Shown here: in pieces, positions 35,866 to 44,549 of the stretch
Numbering within the stretch: position 1 is the stretch's first letter
Layout of the letters: every line of letters begins with the position of its first letter
Source of the DNA: Candidatus Poseidoniaceae archaeon
GTDB taxonomy: Archaea; Thermoplasmatota; Poseidoniia; Poseidoniales; Poseidoniaceae
Assembly (NCBI GenBank): GCA_949372645.1
Contig: CASIAP010000007.1
Coordinates: 1-64,000, forward strand
Direction: 5' to 3'
DNA length: 64,000 nt
The notes under the pieces: model-generated
What the model saw: the letters and a program-made list of their open reading frames with translations, nothing else
Told to the model about the DNA's origin: nothing
Database searches by the model: none
Position numbers and translations under genes: made by a program

Positions 35866-36846
35866 ATGAAAAAATCTCCAATCGTTGTGCTGATGACTCT
35901 TCTTCTTGGGTGCTCAGTGTTGAGTAGTATTCCCGTTCATGCTCAAAGTCCGATTGAAGGCTCAGTTTGGACTCTCGGGTGGGCAACGGACATGGATTCG
36001 AAATACATCGTAGAAATGGATCTTGATTGGGATGCAGAAGGTGAAATAATCGCCTATGTTGAAAATAATCGAATGTCTCCTCTTGAAATCGAACTTACCT
36101 ATGAATTTGACCAATGGGTTCCCTTTACGTTCAGCGGTCCAGATTCTTTTTCCGTTGCAGCGAATGGCAATGAGACCTTTACCATTACTTTCAGCTCCAT
36201 CGATGATGATGATGCCCGTGAATACAACCCCGATAACACCTCTACCTTATTGGTAACAGCAGAAGAGAAAGTTGGTGATACATCGACAAGTACACAAGAA
36301 ATCCAAGGTGACCTTGGTGTTCCGAGAATCTTTGATTTACGCCCTGAGGTTACTCTTTCCGATGAAACGCTATATTCGGGTTCATGGGTTGAACTTTCGG
36401 CGAAACTCACCAATAATGGAAACGCACGAGATGCAGTGAAACAAGCGACAGTACAATTCCGTAGTTGTCCACATCTTTCGATGCCAGGTATTGATGACCT
36501 TGCGAATACATTGGTTGAACCCACCGATGCACAGAATGGAAAAGATTCCTTCGTAAAGCTTCGACTTGAAGCATCTGAAAGTCAGCCAAATCGAGTCTGT
36601 GAAATTACCTTATCTTTGACTTCAGAGGGTGATGATGCTTCACGGAGTACCACCTTTGAACTCGAAGTTATGGCGACTGATGAGCAAGATTCTCCTTCAA
36701 CTTCATCAGAGGTCGGGAATTCTGATACCGATGACGATGAGAGTTTATCACAAGAATCCAATACTTTACCTTGGGTTGGGAGTGTTGAACTTTTGATGCT
36801 ACTCAGCCTTGCCTCACTGAGCCGAAGCCTTCATTTGAAACGCTAA
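35866..36846 (+). CDS. Secreted protein with Ig-like domains and a C-terminal anchor
   Basis: The protein has 326 residues. It has a signal peptide (MKKSPIVVLMTLLLGCSVLSS, cleavage near HAQS), two beta-sandwich-like regions (about 30-135 and 150-270; the second with LTNNGNARDAV as in CARDB-type repeats), an acidic Ser/Asp linker, and a C-terminal hydrophobic helix ending in basic SRSLHLKR. It is a surface-anchored protein of unknown role. It starts 9 bases after the hydroxylase FAD subunit, so it may be co-transcribed with it. It is followed by a T-rich terminator. Confidence 0.7.
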   Translation: MKKSPIVVLMTLLLGCSVLSSIPVHAQSPIEGSVWTLGWATDMDSKYIVEMDLDWDAEGEIIAYVENNRMSPLEIELTYEFDQWVPFTFSGPDSFSVAANGNETFTITFSSIDDDDAREYNPDNTSTLLVTAEEKVGDTSTSTQEIQGDLGVPRIFDLRPEVTLSDETLYSGSWVELSAKLTNNGNARDAVKQATVQFRSCPHLSMPGIDDLANTLVEPTDAQNGKDSFVKLRLEASESQPNRVCEITLSLTSEGDDASRSTTFELEVMATDEQDSPSTSSEVGNSDTDDDESLSQESNTLPWVGSVELLMLLSLASLSRSLHLKR

Positions 36847-36853
36847 ATACTGG

Positions 36854-36879
36854 TTTTTGTGTTATTTTTTAGGGTTTTT
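36854..36879 (+). terminator. T-rich archaeal-type terminator
   Basis: Three T tracts (36854-36858, 36865-36870 and 36875-36879) follow the stop at 36846 within 35 bases, with no stem-loop. Runs of T on the coding strand are the usual archaeal termination signal. It would end the hydroxylase/secreted-protein transcript before the DUF4350 cluster. Confidence 0.6.
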
Positions 36880-37041
36880 GTCCTGCATCATAATTTGTGA
36901 AGATGTGTTGGTGATTTCGAATTCCATCCCATATTAATCTGTGGCTTCAAATCATGCATGAAAAAGCATTAAGTGTAGAGCGAGGTTCCGACGGTTGTTA
37001 TACTGTTCAAGAGTACGGCAAGCGCACAAGGAGGGAGAAAT

Positions 37042-38622
37042 ATAGCAGACCAAGAATCAACCAAAATTAGTATCGAAACTTGGCTTAAAGTAGGGTTTGT
37101 TTCCTCGCTTCTGCTTTCAGTTCTTGTCATCAGTCTTGTGAGCTGGGACAAGAACACGGTCCTTTCGCCCTACAACAATGCTGCTGACGAATATTCGATG
37201 CAACAGCTGACTGAAATGCGTAATGTTCTCGAAGACAAAGATTTCAGTATTGCCAACACCATGTCGACACCGATGTTGGTCAATGATTGGAATGACCCTC
37301 ACAGAACCATGCTTATCATTGCTGGACCAGAAAAGCCCTTCGATGCAGCTGAAGCATCTGCACTCCATGACTTCGTTACGAAGAAAGGCGGAAAAGTCAT
37401 CCTTGCCGCGAGTTCGACCAATGCACAACTGGTCGCTTCAGAATTCGGAGTGAAATATTTTGACGCTCCAGTCTACGATGATCAGCGATTCTACGAAGTC
37501 GAAGACGACTTGGGCACTCTCCAGCCGGCCGATTACCGCCGCCTTTGGTCCGTAGCAAGTGTGAATCAAAACATCAGCGAGATGGGTGGGGAGAGATTGG
37601 TCCCATGTTCCAAAGAAATGGCATCGAACGCTCAAGTCGACAATTGTCGAATGCCAGTTCTTTTTCATCGCCCAACCGCCATTCAAGTTCTTGATGAACA
37701 ATCTGATTCGGATCGGGAGATTAGCATCCTTGCGGCTGCGTCGACCTCAGCCCGTGTTGCAAAATTCCCTGACAACATCGATAGCGACCAAAACCCAACA
37801 TTGGGTGAAGGAATGACAGGGCTCATTATTCGTATCGATTATCCAGTGACTGATGTTCTTGATGTGATTCAAAACAAGGACTATGGTGAAATCGACGTCA
37901 CTGGTTCAATCGTCTTCGTGTCCGATCACTCAGTTCTCGCCAATCATCTCTGGGACGCTGACTTGGGTGAAGAGAATGGATACTTACAATGCACATCTCC
38001 AGTCTATATCCAAAATGGCCACAACTGCTGGGACACAGACCCAGATGGCCTCTCCTCAGGCCTAGGAAATACCGACTGGAATGGGAACAGCCAATACTTT
38101 TCTGCCTTGATTTATGATATGATGGAATTCGACAACCCCGAGTTATCAAGCACAATTACTCGATCACCTTCTGAGTTTTATGTTGTCTTTGATGAGAGCC
38201 GTCACGTGTCAAGCCCTCTCATCTCTCCCTTCACAGAAGCCATGGGAGTCGTTGTTTTGCTCACCAGCGATGTCGTCTTGAAGTGGCTCATCATCCTCAA
38301 TCTCTTTGCTTTGCTTGCGATTGCAATCATGGTTGTTCCAGAGAAAGAAAACTGGCGGCATGTGTTTGACTTGACTCGCTTCAGGGAACGCCCTTCAAAA
38401 CTAAATCCTTCTCAATACCAAGCCCGAACCCGCGACGCGTTACTCTCGAAAGTTCGGCAGTTTAATGACCTGACGCGTGATGAATTCATGCGCAAATCGC
38501 CTGCGGAGATCATGCAAATGGTCAGAGACCCGCGCCTGGTCGAGCTCATTAGCTCAACCCGTTCCTACTCCAACGAAGAATTGCGTGAAGTTATCCCGCA
38601 AATCCGTCGTTGGGGAAATTGA
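37042..38622 (+). CDS. DUF4350-type membrane protein with a probable AUA start
   Basis: A normal start search gives GTG 37138, but that cuts through the N-terminal membrane helix. The frame is open back to a stop at 36976. It encodes ADQESTKISIETWLKVGFVS and a hydrophobic stretch just before 37138, with no ATG, GTG or TTG. A strong ribosome site, AAGGAGGG (37028-37035), is six bases before ATA 37042. I infer initiation at AUA, giving about 526 residues. The exterior part has a DUF4350 fold (TMLIIAGPEKPF, FVTKKGGKVILAA, VVFDESRH), followed by a second membrane helix and a cytoplasmic tail. It is grouped with MoxR and DUF58, its usual partners. Confidence 0.8.
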   Translation: MADQESTKISIETWLKVGFVSSLLLSVLVISLVSWDKNTVLSPYNNAADEYSMQQLTEMRNVLEDKDFSIANTMSTPMLVNDWNDPHRTMLIIAGPEKPFDAAEASALHDFVTKKGGKVILAASSTNAQLVASEFGVKYFDAPVYDDQRFYEVEDDLGTLQPADYRRLWSVASVNQNISEMGGERLVPCSKEMASNAQVDNCRMPVLFHRPTAIQVLDEQSDSDREISILAAASTSARVAKFPDNIDSDQNPTLGEGMTGLIIRIDYPVTDVLDVIQNKDYGEIDVTGSIVFVSDHSVLANHLWDADLGEENGYLQCTSPVYIQNGHNCWDTDPDGLSSGLGNTDWNGNSQYFSALIYDMMEFDNPELSSTITRSPSEFYVVFDESRHVSSPLISPFTEAMGVVVLLTSDVVLKWLIILNLFALLAIAIMVVPEKENWRHVFDLTRFRERPSKLNPSQYQARTRDALLSKVRQFNDLTRDEFMRKSPAEIMQMVRDPRLVELISSTRSYSNEELREVIPQIRRWGN

Positions 38623-38641
38623 TAATTGGAGGAAAATAGAC

Positions 38642-39817
38642 ATGCAACCCCCCGCACCCCCAGCAGCCCCGCCCGCGCCAATGCCAGCAGCGCCTGTGGC
38701 CCCAGCAGCACCTGTAATGCCTGCACCAGCAGCGCCAATGCCAGCAGCACCAATGCCTGCAGCACCAGCGCCTATGCCTGCAGCACCAGTAATGCCTGCC
38801 CCAGCCCCAGCACCTGTAGCACCGGCCGCTCCGGCCCAGCCGAAGCACCAGACCAGCCCAGAAAACAAAGAGAAGTTGAAGGCCGTCGGTTCGATTGCAA
38901 GTGCAATCAGCGCCGAAGTCCAGAAAGTAATTATCGGTAAAGCACACGTTATCGATAATGTATTGATCAACATTCTTTCCGACGGTAACCTTCTGTTCGA
39001 AGATTATCCCGGTCTGGCTAAGACATTGATGACCAATACTTTTGCTGATGCACTTGGTTGCGATTTCAAGCGTGTTCAATTTACGCCTGACTTGCTCCCT
39101 GCTGACATCACTGGTACCAACATCTATGATGCAAAGAAAGGTGAATTTACGTTCAAACCAGGACCATTGTTCTGTAACCTTCTCCTTGCTGACGAGATTA
39201 ACCGTGCTCCTCCAAAGACCCAAGCAGCTTTGCTTGAGGCTATGCAAGAGAAGCAAGTTACCATTGGTACCGTTACGCACAAGCTCCCAGCACCGTTCAT
39301 TGTTATGGCAACTCAAAACCCTGTCGAACAAGAAGGTACTTACCCACTCCCTGAAGCTCAACTTGACCGTTTCATGTTCAAGATGTCCGTCGGATACCCT
39401 GACCGTGCTGACGAAGATGAAATTCTTCGCCGCCGTATTGCTCGTGGAAAAGACGCTGTCGAAGTCGATGTGATCACTCACCCTGAGATGGTCATCAACA
39501 TGCAACAAGCATGTGAATTCGTCTACGTTGACCCTGCTCTACGAATGTACATGGTTGAAGTTGTTTCCCGAACACGTGAAGATCCTCGTGTTTTGGTCGG
39601 CGCTTCTCCTCGTGGTTCCCAAGCATTGCTCAAGACCTCTCGTGCTGCAGCAGCACTCCGTGGTCGTGACTTCGTCACTCCTGACGATATCAAAGCAATC
39701 GCAGAACTTGCACTGGCACACCGAATTATTCTCAAGCCTGAGCACCAAATCAAGGGCCTCGAGTCCGGTGAAGTGATTCAAGCGATTCTTCGAGAAGTAC
39801 CAGTCCCTACCGTTTGA
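38642..39817 (+). CDS. MoxR-family AAA+ ATPase with a Pro/Ala-rich N-terminus
   Basis: The protein has 391 residues. The first 67 residues are Pro/Ala/Met only. The AAA+ domain follows: Walker A-like DYPGLAKT, Walker B LLADEINRAPP, ATQNPVEQEGTYPLPEAQLDRF (sensor 1 and Arg-finger region) and GASPRGSQALLK (sensor 2). MoxR proteins act as chaperones that load metals or assemble complexes together with DUF58/vWA proteins, one of which is next in line. ATG 38642 follows GGAGG at 38628-38632; an in-frame GTG or ATG inside the previous gene is unlikely. Confidence 0.93.
   Translation: MQPPAPPAAPPAPMPAAPVAPAAPVMPAPAAPMPAAPMPAAPAPMPAAPVMPAPAPAPVAPAAPAQPKHQTSPENKEKLKAVGSIASAISAEVQKVIIGKAHVIDNVLINILSDGNLLFEDYPGLAKTLMTNTFADALGCDFKRVQFTPDLLPADITGTNIYDAKKGEFTFKPGPLFCNLLLADEINRAPPKTQAALLEAMQEKQVTIGTVTHKLPAPFIVMATQNPVEQEGTYPLPEAQLDRFMFKMSVGYPDRADEDEILRRRIARGKDAVEVDVITHPEMVINMQQACEFVYVDPALRMYMVEVVSRTREDPRVLVGASPRGSQALLKTSRAAAALRGRDFVTPDDIKAIAELALAHRIILKPEHQIKGLESGEVIQAILREVPVPTV
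38648..38842 (+). repeat. Pro/Ala low-complexity tract in the MoxR gene
   Basis: About 195 bases are built of short CCAGCA/GCACCA/ATGCC units encoding PMPAAP-like hexapeptides. GC content is far above that of the neighbours. It gives long spurious open frames on the other strands (Gly/Ala-rich on the minus strand). Confidence 0.8.
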
Positions 39818-39854
39818 TTGTAGAACTGAACTAATTTTGATGAGGTGAAATGTG

Positions 39855-41168
39855 ATGTGGAGTCGTAAATCTGCTATGTTAGGAAGCTTGGCTGTTGCCA
39901 TGTATTTGCTTGGTTTGACCTTGCGAAACTCCCAACTGGTTACGATTGCGGTCGTGATTTTCGTATTCCTCACTTGGGCGGCCTTGTTTGGTGGCCACGC
40001 TGATGTTGCCGCTACTGGTCGCCGTGCAGAGGAATGGACCGGAGAAGAAGGTGCAGCTTTGAACAGTGTGAGTGCTATGCGCAAACTGTCCAGTGCTCGT
40101 ATTTTTGAAGACGGTGAACTCAACATTACCTTGAGGATGCAAAATCATTCCTCACTTGCCAAAATTCTCGAAGTTCGAGATCGAGTCCCTGAAGTTATGC
40201 GCATCAAAGATGGTGCAAATTATATCTTGATGGAACTTGGTCCTCGCCGTGAAACATTCATCGAATACACCGTCGAATGCCCTCTTCGAGGTTTCTATAG
40301 TGTTGGTCCTGTGGCTGTCAGGATTCAAGACCCCTTCGGATTATTTCATAAGGAAAAAGAATTGCATGTCTACAATGATTTCCTTGTGTTCCCGAAAATG
40401 GAAGACCTCCAAGATACATTCGTCAAATCCCGTGTTCCGAAGATTTTCACAGGTGCTGTCAATATTCGTCAACCAGGTCCCGGTTCCGAGTTTTATTCGC
40501 TTCGTGAATATTTCGAAGGCGATTCGTTCCGAGCTATTAACTGGTCTGCTTATGCCCGTTCCGGCAAACTCATGGTCAATGAACGAGAACGTGATGCTGT
40601 TTCAGACATCATCATTATTGTAGATTCACGTTCAGTTGCTGAGACTGGTCCAGTGTCTCGCAATGCACTCGTTTACTCGACACGTGCAGCAGCTTCTCTC
40701 GCAAAGTTCTTCCTCGGTCGTCGTGACTCTGTCGGTGTTGTCGTCTACGGAGATGAGGTTGTCAGTGTTGATCGAGATACAGGGAAGAAACAACTCTACG
40801 TTATCTTAACCAAACTTTCTGGTGCTGTGGCACGAGGAAACATTCCACTTCAGGTGGTTGTGAATCGTATTTTGCCACACATCAACAAAGGAAGTCCAAT
40901 TATCTTCTTGTCAAATCTTGAAGATGACCCTACTATTGTGAATGCTTTGCGTGATTTCCGTGCTCGTGATTTCGATGTCACAGTTCTCACCCCTTCGTCA
41001 CTTGAGTTTGAATTCGATGCACGTCGCATCGACCGAACAGGGTATGAAATTATGAAGACAGAGCGCGATGTTCTGATCAGTGAACTACGTGGTCTTGGTG
41101 TTAATATTATGGATTGGGAGCCAGATATGTTGCTCTCAACAGCACTTGCAGGCGCAAGAGGATTCTGA
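39855..41168 (+). CDS. DUF58-domain protein
   Basis: The protein has 437 residues. Two hydrophobic segments lie at the N-terminus (about 8-48), followed by a beta-rich region and the DUF58 signature: PGPGSEFYSLREYFEGDSFR, INWSAYARSGKLMVNERE, and then a vWA-like domain (DIIIIVDSRS) with a degenerate metal site. DUF58 proteins work with MoxR ATPases. ATG 39855 follows GAGGTGA; a GTG one codon earlier is possible. The next gene follows after 9 bases. Confidence 0.9.
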   Translation: MWSRKSAMLGSLAVAMYLLGLTLRNSQLVTIAVVIFVFLTWAALFGGHADVAATGRRAEEWTGEEGAALNSVSAMRKLSSARIFEDGELNITLRMQNHSSLAKILEVRDRVPEVMRIKDGANYILMELGPRRETFIEYTVECPLRGFYSVGPVAVRIQDPFGLFHKEKELHVYNDFLVFPKMEDLQDTFVKSRVPKIFTGAVNIRQPGPGSEFYSLREYFEGDSFRAINWSAYARSGKLMVNERERDAVSDIIIIVDSRSVAETGPVSRNALVYSTRAAASLAKFFLGRRDSVGVVVYGDEVVSVDRDTGKKQLYVILTKLSGAVARGNIPLQVVVNRILPHINKGSPIIFLSNLEDDPTIVNALRDFRARDFDVTVLTPSSLEFEFDARRIDRTGYEIMKTERDVLISELRGLGVNIMDWEPDMLLSTALAGARGF

Positions 41169-41177
41169 GGTGAAAAA

Positions 41178-42104
41178 ATGACTGTATCCCGACCATCCAG
41201 CGACACCTCTCACTTGTATGATGGTAAGACCGTTCGTTCAGCAGCGCCTTCTCGAAAGAAGATTGCTGGTCAAATCGGAACTGGAAGTGAAATTCCAACC
41301 GATGCAATTCCTCAAGTAGAAATTCCAAGCTTCATTGAAAGTCTTCTTGGAGGCCCTTTGGTCCCGAAGACGAAGTTTTTACCGCCTGCAAAGATGGTAC
41401 AAAATCTTCAACTTGCAGTCTATGGAATACTTGTTGCTTTATCGCTCATGACCTACTTGATTTCGCCTGCAGAAGGCACAATCTGGTATATGATCACGGG
41501 AAGTCTTGGAATTGCGACAGTACTCCAATTAGTTGTCATCGCAGCAGCGACTGGTACCGGGTTCTGGGGGACATTCCAACGTGATGGCCGTTTCACGCTC
41601 ATCAGTAATTTGCTGTTTATTCTTGCAATCTTACGTTTTGCATCCTCAAAAATCCTTCTTTCAAACGATTTGTTCGAACTTCAAGATAAACCGTTTTTAC
41701 TCTCAGCCCTGGTAGTGATCTATGCAGTACTTTTGATTATGTATTTCGAACTGACCAATGGTGTCATTCGTTATTCAATGCTTGATACAAGTATTCGAAC
41801 GAATGAAGTTTATGTCATGAATCCTCAAAAGATCGTCGGTAAATACCATCGCTCCCTTCTCATCAACCCGATTATTGCTATAATTCTAGCCACCATTGTT
41901 CTCTCTGCTAATACGATTCTTCCTTTCATTGTTGGAATCTTTTCAGAGGATACAGCGCTTCGTATGGAAGAATCAGTCGAACTGATTTCGGTCTATGGTG
42001 TTGCACTTGGGACCTTCTTTGTGTTCTGCGTCGTTGGTGGCTTATTTGCGTTAAATCTACCGACTCACTTACAGAGTTTCCGTGAAAAGCGTGCAGGCGA
42101 TTGA
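41178..42104 (+). CDS. Membrane protein of the MoxR/DUF58 cluster
   Basis: The protein has 308 residues. A soluble N-terminus of about 75 residues is followed by six or seven hydrophobic segments in three groups (about 78-125, 140-195 and 225-300). I recognise no family. Its place directly after DUF58 on the same strand suggests that it belongs to the same complex. It is convergent with the aspartate kinase gene, two bases apart. Confidence 0.75.
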   Translation: MTVSRPSSDTSHLYDGKTVRSAAPSRKKIAGQIGTGSEIPTDAIPQVEIPSFIESLLGGPLVPKTKFLPPAKMVQNLQLAVYGILVALSLMTYLISPAEGTIWYMITGSLGIATVLQLVVIAAATGTGFWGTFQRDGRFTLISNLLFILAILRFASSKILLSNDLFELQDKPFLLSALVVIYAVLLIMYFELTNGVIRYSMLDTSIRTNEVYVMNPQKIVGKYHRSLLINPIIAIILATIVLSANTILPFIVGIFSEDTALRMEESVELISVYGVALGTFFVFCVVGGLFALNLPTHLQSFREKRAGD

Positions 42105-42106
42105 AA

Positions 42107-43306
42107 CTAAGCCTGAAGGGCGAGTTGCAAATGCTTTGCTAATATTTCAAGCATCGAATGAACATCTTTATTTTTGGAGATGATTCGAATGGCATGTTCG
42201 TTAATCGAAAGTACTTCTACTTCGAGTAGTTGCTTGAGTTGATTCGTCAAAATTGATTCCGAATCATCAGGTAGTTTGTTCCCAACTAATGAAAACATCA
42301 CTCCAAACTCCGCTATTTTAGTTTCAACAAAGTGCCCACGTACGATCGATGTGGCAACAGTAAGGTCATGTTGTGATACAATCCACGAGATGTGTCCTGG
42401 CACTGAGTCTAAATTCCAACAAGGAATACTTTGTTTTGCAAATTCAATTAACACTCTGCCGAGTTTCTCGCTTTGAATTTCAAGTGATGGGGAATGAACG
42501 CTGATTCGGGCAATACTCGGTAAACATCCGATTGCTTTCACTTTTCGAGTTTGATGTAAATCGGGTCCGATTATTGATGCAGCTCTTTCGTGGTGAGTTC
42601 CTCTCAAGTCCCGTATTTCGAGAGGTATTCCAATGCTTCGGAGTGGTTCGACTGTTGCCGGATGTAGTACTGGTGTATCCAAACGTGCAAGTTCTTCAGC
42701 TTCACCATATCCAAGGTAAGGAATTGGTTTTGATTGGATGCCCCATCGAGGATTCAACGGTAAGACTCCTTCCACGTCTTTCCATAGAATGACCTTGTCA
42801 GCGTTAATCAAATGGGCAATAGAAGTTGCAGTATGGTCACTTCCCCCACGACCAAGCAGTGCCAGTTCACCATCCGAGCCTTCGCCAAACCATCCAGTAA
42901 TGACTGGAGTGCCGTAGAGGGCAGACCGATCGAGCTCTTCCATTGAGGCATCAATATCGACAACAGGGGCCCTGTTGATCCCTTTGAGCTTCAATCCGAT
43001 ATCCTCGGCTCCAACAGGATGGGCTGGAATATCAAATTCTTGCAAATGGTGTGCTACAACCAAAGCCGACAAACGTTCTCCTGCTGCAAGTAAACGATTT
43101 GTAGCATTCCAGTCATCTGGACTTCGAGACAATTCTTCCAGTGAATGTTCAATGCCTTTCAATACAGCATTGAACAAATCCGCATTATCACTGTCGATTA
43201 ATCCTGGTGCGAATCGTAAATGTTGACGGGAAAGGTCGCTTACCAGACGGCTTGCATAACGCGGTTCTTGACTTGCACGCATTAAGCGGTCGGTCGTACC
43301 CCACAA
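42107..43306 (-). CDS. lysC: Aspartate kinase, main part after a frame break
   Basis: This frame holds most of an aspartate kinase: GTTDRLMRASQEP near the start, AAGERLSALVVAHHLQ, ITGWFGEGSDGELALLGRGGSDHTAT with KVILWKDVEGVLP, and two C-terminal ACT-like regions (ISVHSPSLEIQ onward). The N-terminal lysine-binding motif KFGGS is missing from this frame and is in the frame just upstream (ATG 43430). Skipping one C of the CCC at 43336-43334 (minus strand) restores GQSILVVSALWGTTDRLM and a protein of about 440 residues. It makes aspartyl phosphate for lysine, threonine, methionine and, here, the DKFP aromatic route. Confidence 0.85.
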   Translation of the reverse strand: MWGTTDRLMRASQEPRYASRLVSDLSRQHLRFAPGLIDSDNADLFNAVLKGIEHSLEELSRSPDDWNATNRLLAAGERLSALVVAHHLQEFDIPAHPVGAEDIGLKLKGINRAPVVDIDASMEELDRSALYGTPVITGWFGEGSDGELALLGRGGSDHTATSIAHLINADKVILWKDVEGVLPLNPRWGIQSKPIPYLGYGEAEELARLDTPVLHPATVEPLRSIGIPLEIRDLRGTHHERAASIIGPDLHQTRKVKAIGCLPSIARISVHSPSLEIQSEKLGRVLIEFAKQSIPCWNLDSVPGHISWIVSQHDLTVATSIVRGHFVETKIAEFGVMFSLVGNKLPDDSESILTNQLKQLLEVEVLSINEHAIRIISKNKDVHSMLEILAKHLQLALQA

Positions 43307-43430
43307 GGCGGAAACAACGAGAATGGATTGACCGGGCCAGATGTTCGATCACTTCAGCAATACGATTTAAATCCGAAATATCTCGGAGACAAGACCCTCC
43401 GAACTTGTGAACAGTGATGGCATTATTCAT
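43188..43430 (-). CDS. lysC: Aspartate kinase, N-terminal fragment before the frame break
   Basis: From ATG 43430, MNNAITVHKFGGSCLRDISD is the standard aspartate kinase start with the KFGGS motif. The real coding part is about 43337-43430; the rest of this frame down to 43188 is out-of-frame sequence. The ATG overlaps the end of aroC by 8 bases, so it is translationally coupled to the aromatic operon. See the main part for the joint. Confidence 0.75.
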   Translation of the reverse strand: MNNAITVHKFGGSCLRDISDLNRIAEVIEHLARSIHSRCFRLVGYDRPLNACKSRTALCKPSGKRPFPSTFTIRTRINRQ

Positions 43431-44505
43431 CAAAAAACCCTCCTCGTAAGGCGAGGTCACAGAGGACCAGTTTGGCCATTGCTTCGACAACTGAAACTGC
43501 ACGTGGACCAAGAACAGGGTCGTGACGTCCACCGACAATCAATGGTTCAATCGAACCCGTTGCAAGGTTCAACGTGAGTTGTTCTAAAGCAATACTCGAT
43601 GGTGGTTTGAACGCAACTGAAACATGGATCGGAGAACCCGTAGCAAGACCGGCTAGTACACCGTCAGGTTTCTCACCCATCAGTTTTGGAAGTTCATCTG
43701 TCCCACCCCATGCATCATTATGTTCGAACCCAGACATTTCTACAACATCGAACCCTCGTCCAAATGTTACGCCTCGTGCTGCAGGAATCGCCATCATAGC
43801 ACGTGCTAGAGCAGGTTCAAGCCCATCAAACCAAGGTTCGCCTAATCCAAGAGGTACGCCAGTGATACAGAGGTCGACACGGCTTCCAATCGAATTCCGC
43901 GACATTCTGTGTTGTTCCACAGTTTCAACCATTGCCAGGGCGGCAACAGGGTCTCTACATCTCATTTCTTGGCAGGCTTCACTTTCCCACCTTGGAGGGC
44001 AGAGTTTCATAGATTGTGCTTTGACTTGCCCAATTGCTCCAACATGGGCCTCGCATTCGATGCCGACTTTGTTGAGGAGAGGCGAAAGAACGGCCGCAGC
44101 AGCCACTAAAGCAGCGGTTAAGCGAGCACTCGAACTCCCTCCGCCGCGAAGATCAGCCTCACCGTTGGTTCGCTTATGCATCACCATGTCTTGGTGACCA
44201 GGGCGTGGATGGTCAGGTAAGAAGCTGTAATCGCGAGATTTGGCGTCTGTGTTGGCGATTGAAATCTCAATATCTTCACCAGTCGTACAACCATCGGTTA
44301 CGCCAGTTCGAATTTCCACATGATCGGGCTCCTTACGCTTACTTGCGTATCGCCCACCGGGGCGTCGTGAAGCCATCGCTTCCTCAATGGCCGGATAATC
44401 AAGTTCAATTCCAGCGGGTACACCCTTGAGTATTGCACCCACTCGAGGTCCATGACTTGTCCCAAAAAGGGTGAGTCGGATACGTTCTCCGAGGTGCATA
44501 TGCAT
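43423..44505 (-). CDS. aroC: Chorismate synthase
   Basis: The enzyme converts EPSP to chorismate using reduced FMN. The motifs are LTLFGTSHGPRVGAILKGVPAG at the N-terminus, SRRPGGRYAS, PGHQDMVMHKR, ADLRGGGSSSARLTA and the C-terminal GGRHDPVLGPRAVSVVEAM. Length is about 360 residues. I place the start at ATG 44505 (MHMHLGERIRL), which matches the family's distance to the TSHG motif; an ATG at 44553 would overlap the previous gene's end. It is the next-to-last gene of the aromatic operon. Confidence 0.93.
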   Translation of the reverse strand: MHMHLGERIRLTLFGTSHGPRVGAILKGVPAGIELDYPAIEEAMASRRPGGRYASKRKEPDHVEIRTGVTDGCTTGEDIEISIANTDAKSRDYSFLPDHPRPGHQDMVMHKRTNGEADLRGGGSSSARLTAALVAAAAVLSPLLNKVGIECEAHVGAIGQVKAQSMKLCPPRWESEACQEMRCRDPVAALAMVETVEQHRMSRNSIGSRVDLCITGVPLGLGEPWFDGLEPALARAMMAIPAARGVTFGRGFDVVEMSGFEHNDAWGGTDELPKLMGEKPDGVLAGLATGSPIHVSVAFKPPSSIALEQLTLNLATGSIEPLIVGGRHDPVLGPRAVSVVEAMAKLVLCDLALRGGFFDE

Positions 44506-44549
44506 TGGATTCAGTTTCACGAACCACCCACACTTCAAGAAGGTGTGTC

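Noticed and set aside
36700-36846. C-terminal sorting signal (archaeosortase-like) on the secreted protein
   Set aside because: There is an acidic linker, a helix and a basic end, but no PGF-type motif before the helix; a plain membrane anchor is enough.
38554-39508. Long Gly/Ala- or Cys/Trp/Arg-rich open frames on the minus strand opposite MoxR
   Set aside because: They are by-products of the Pro/Ala low-complexity tract and codon bias; no start signals and no family likeness.
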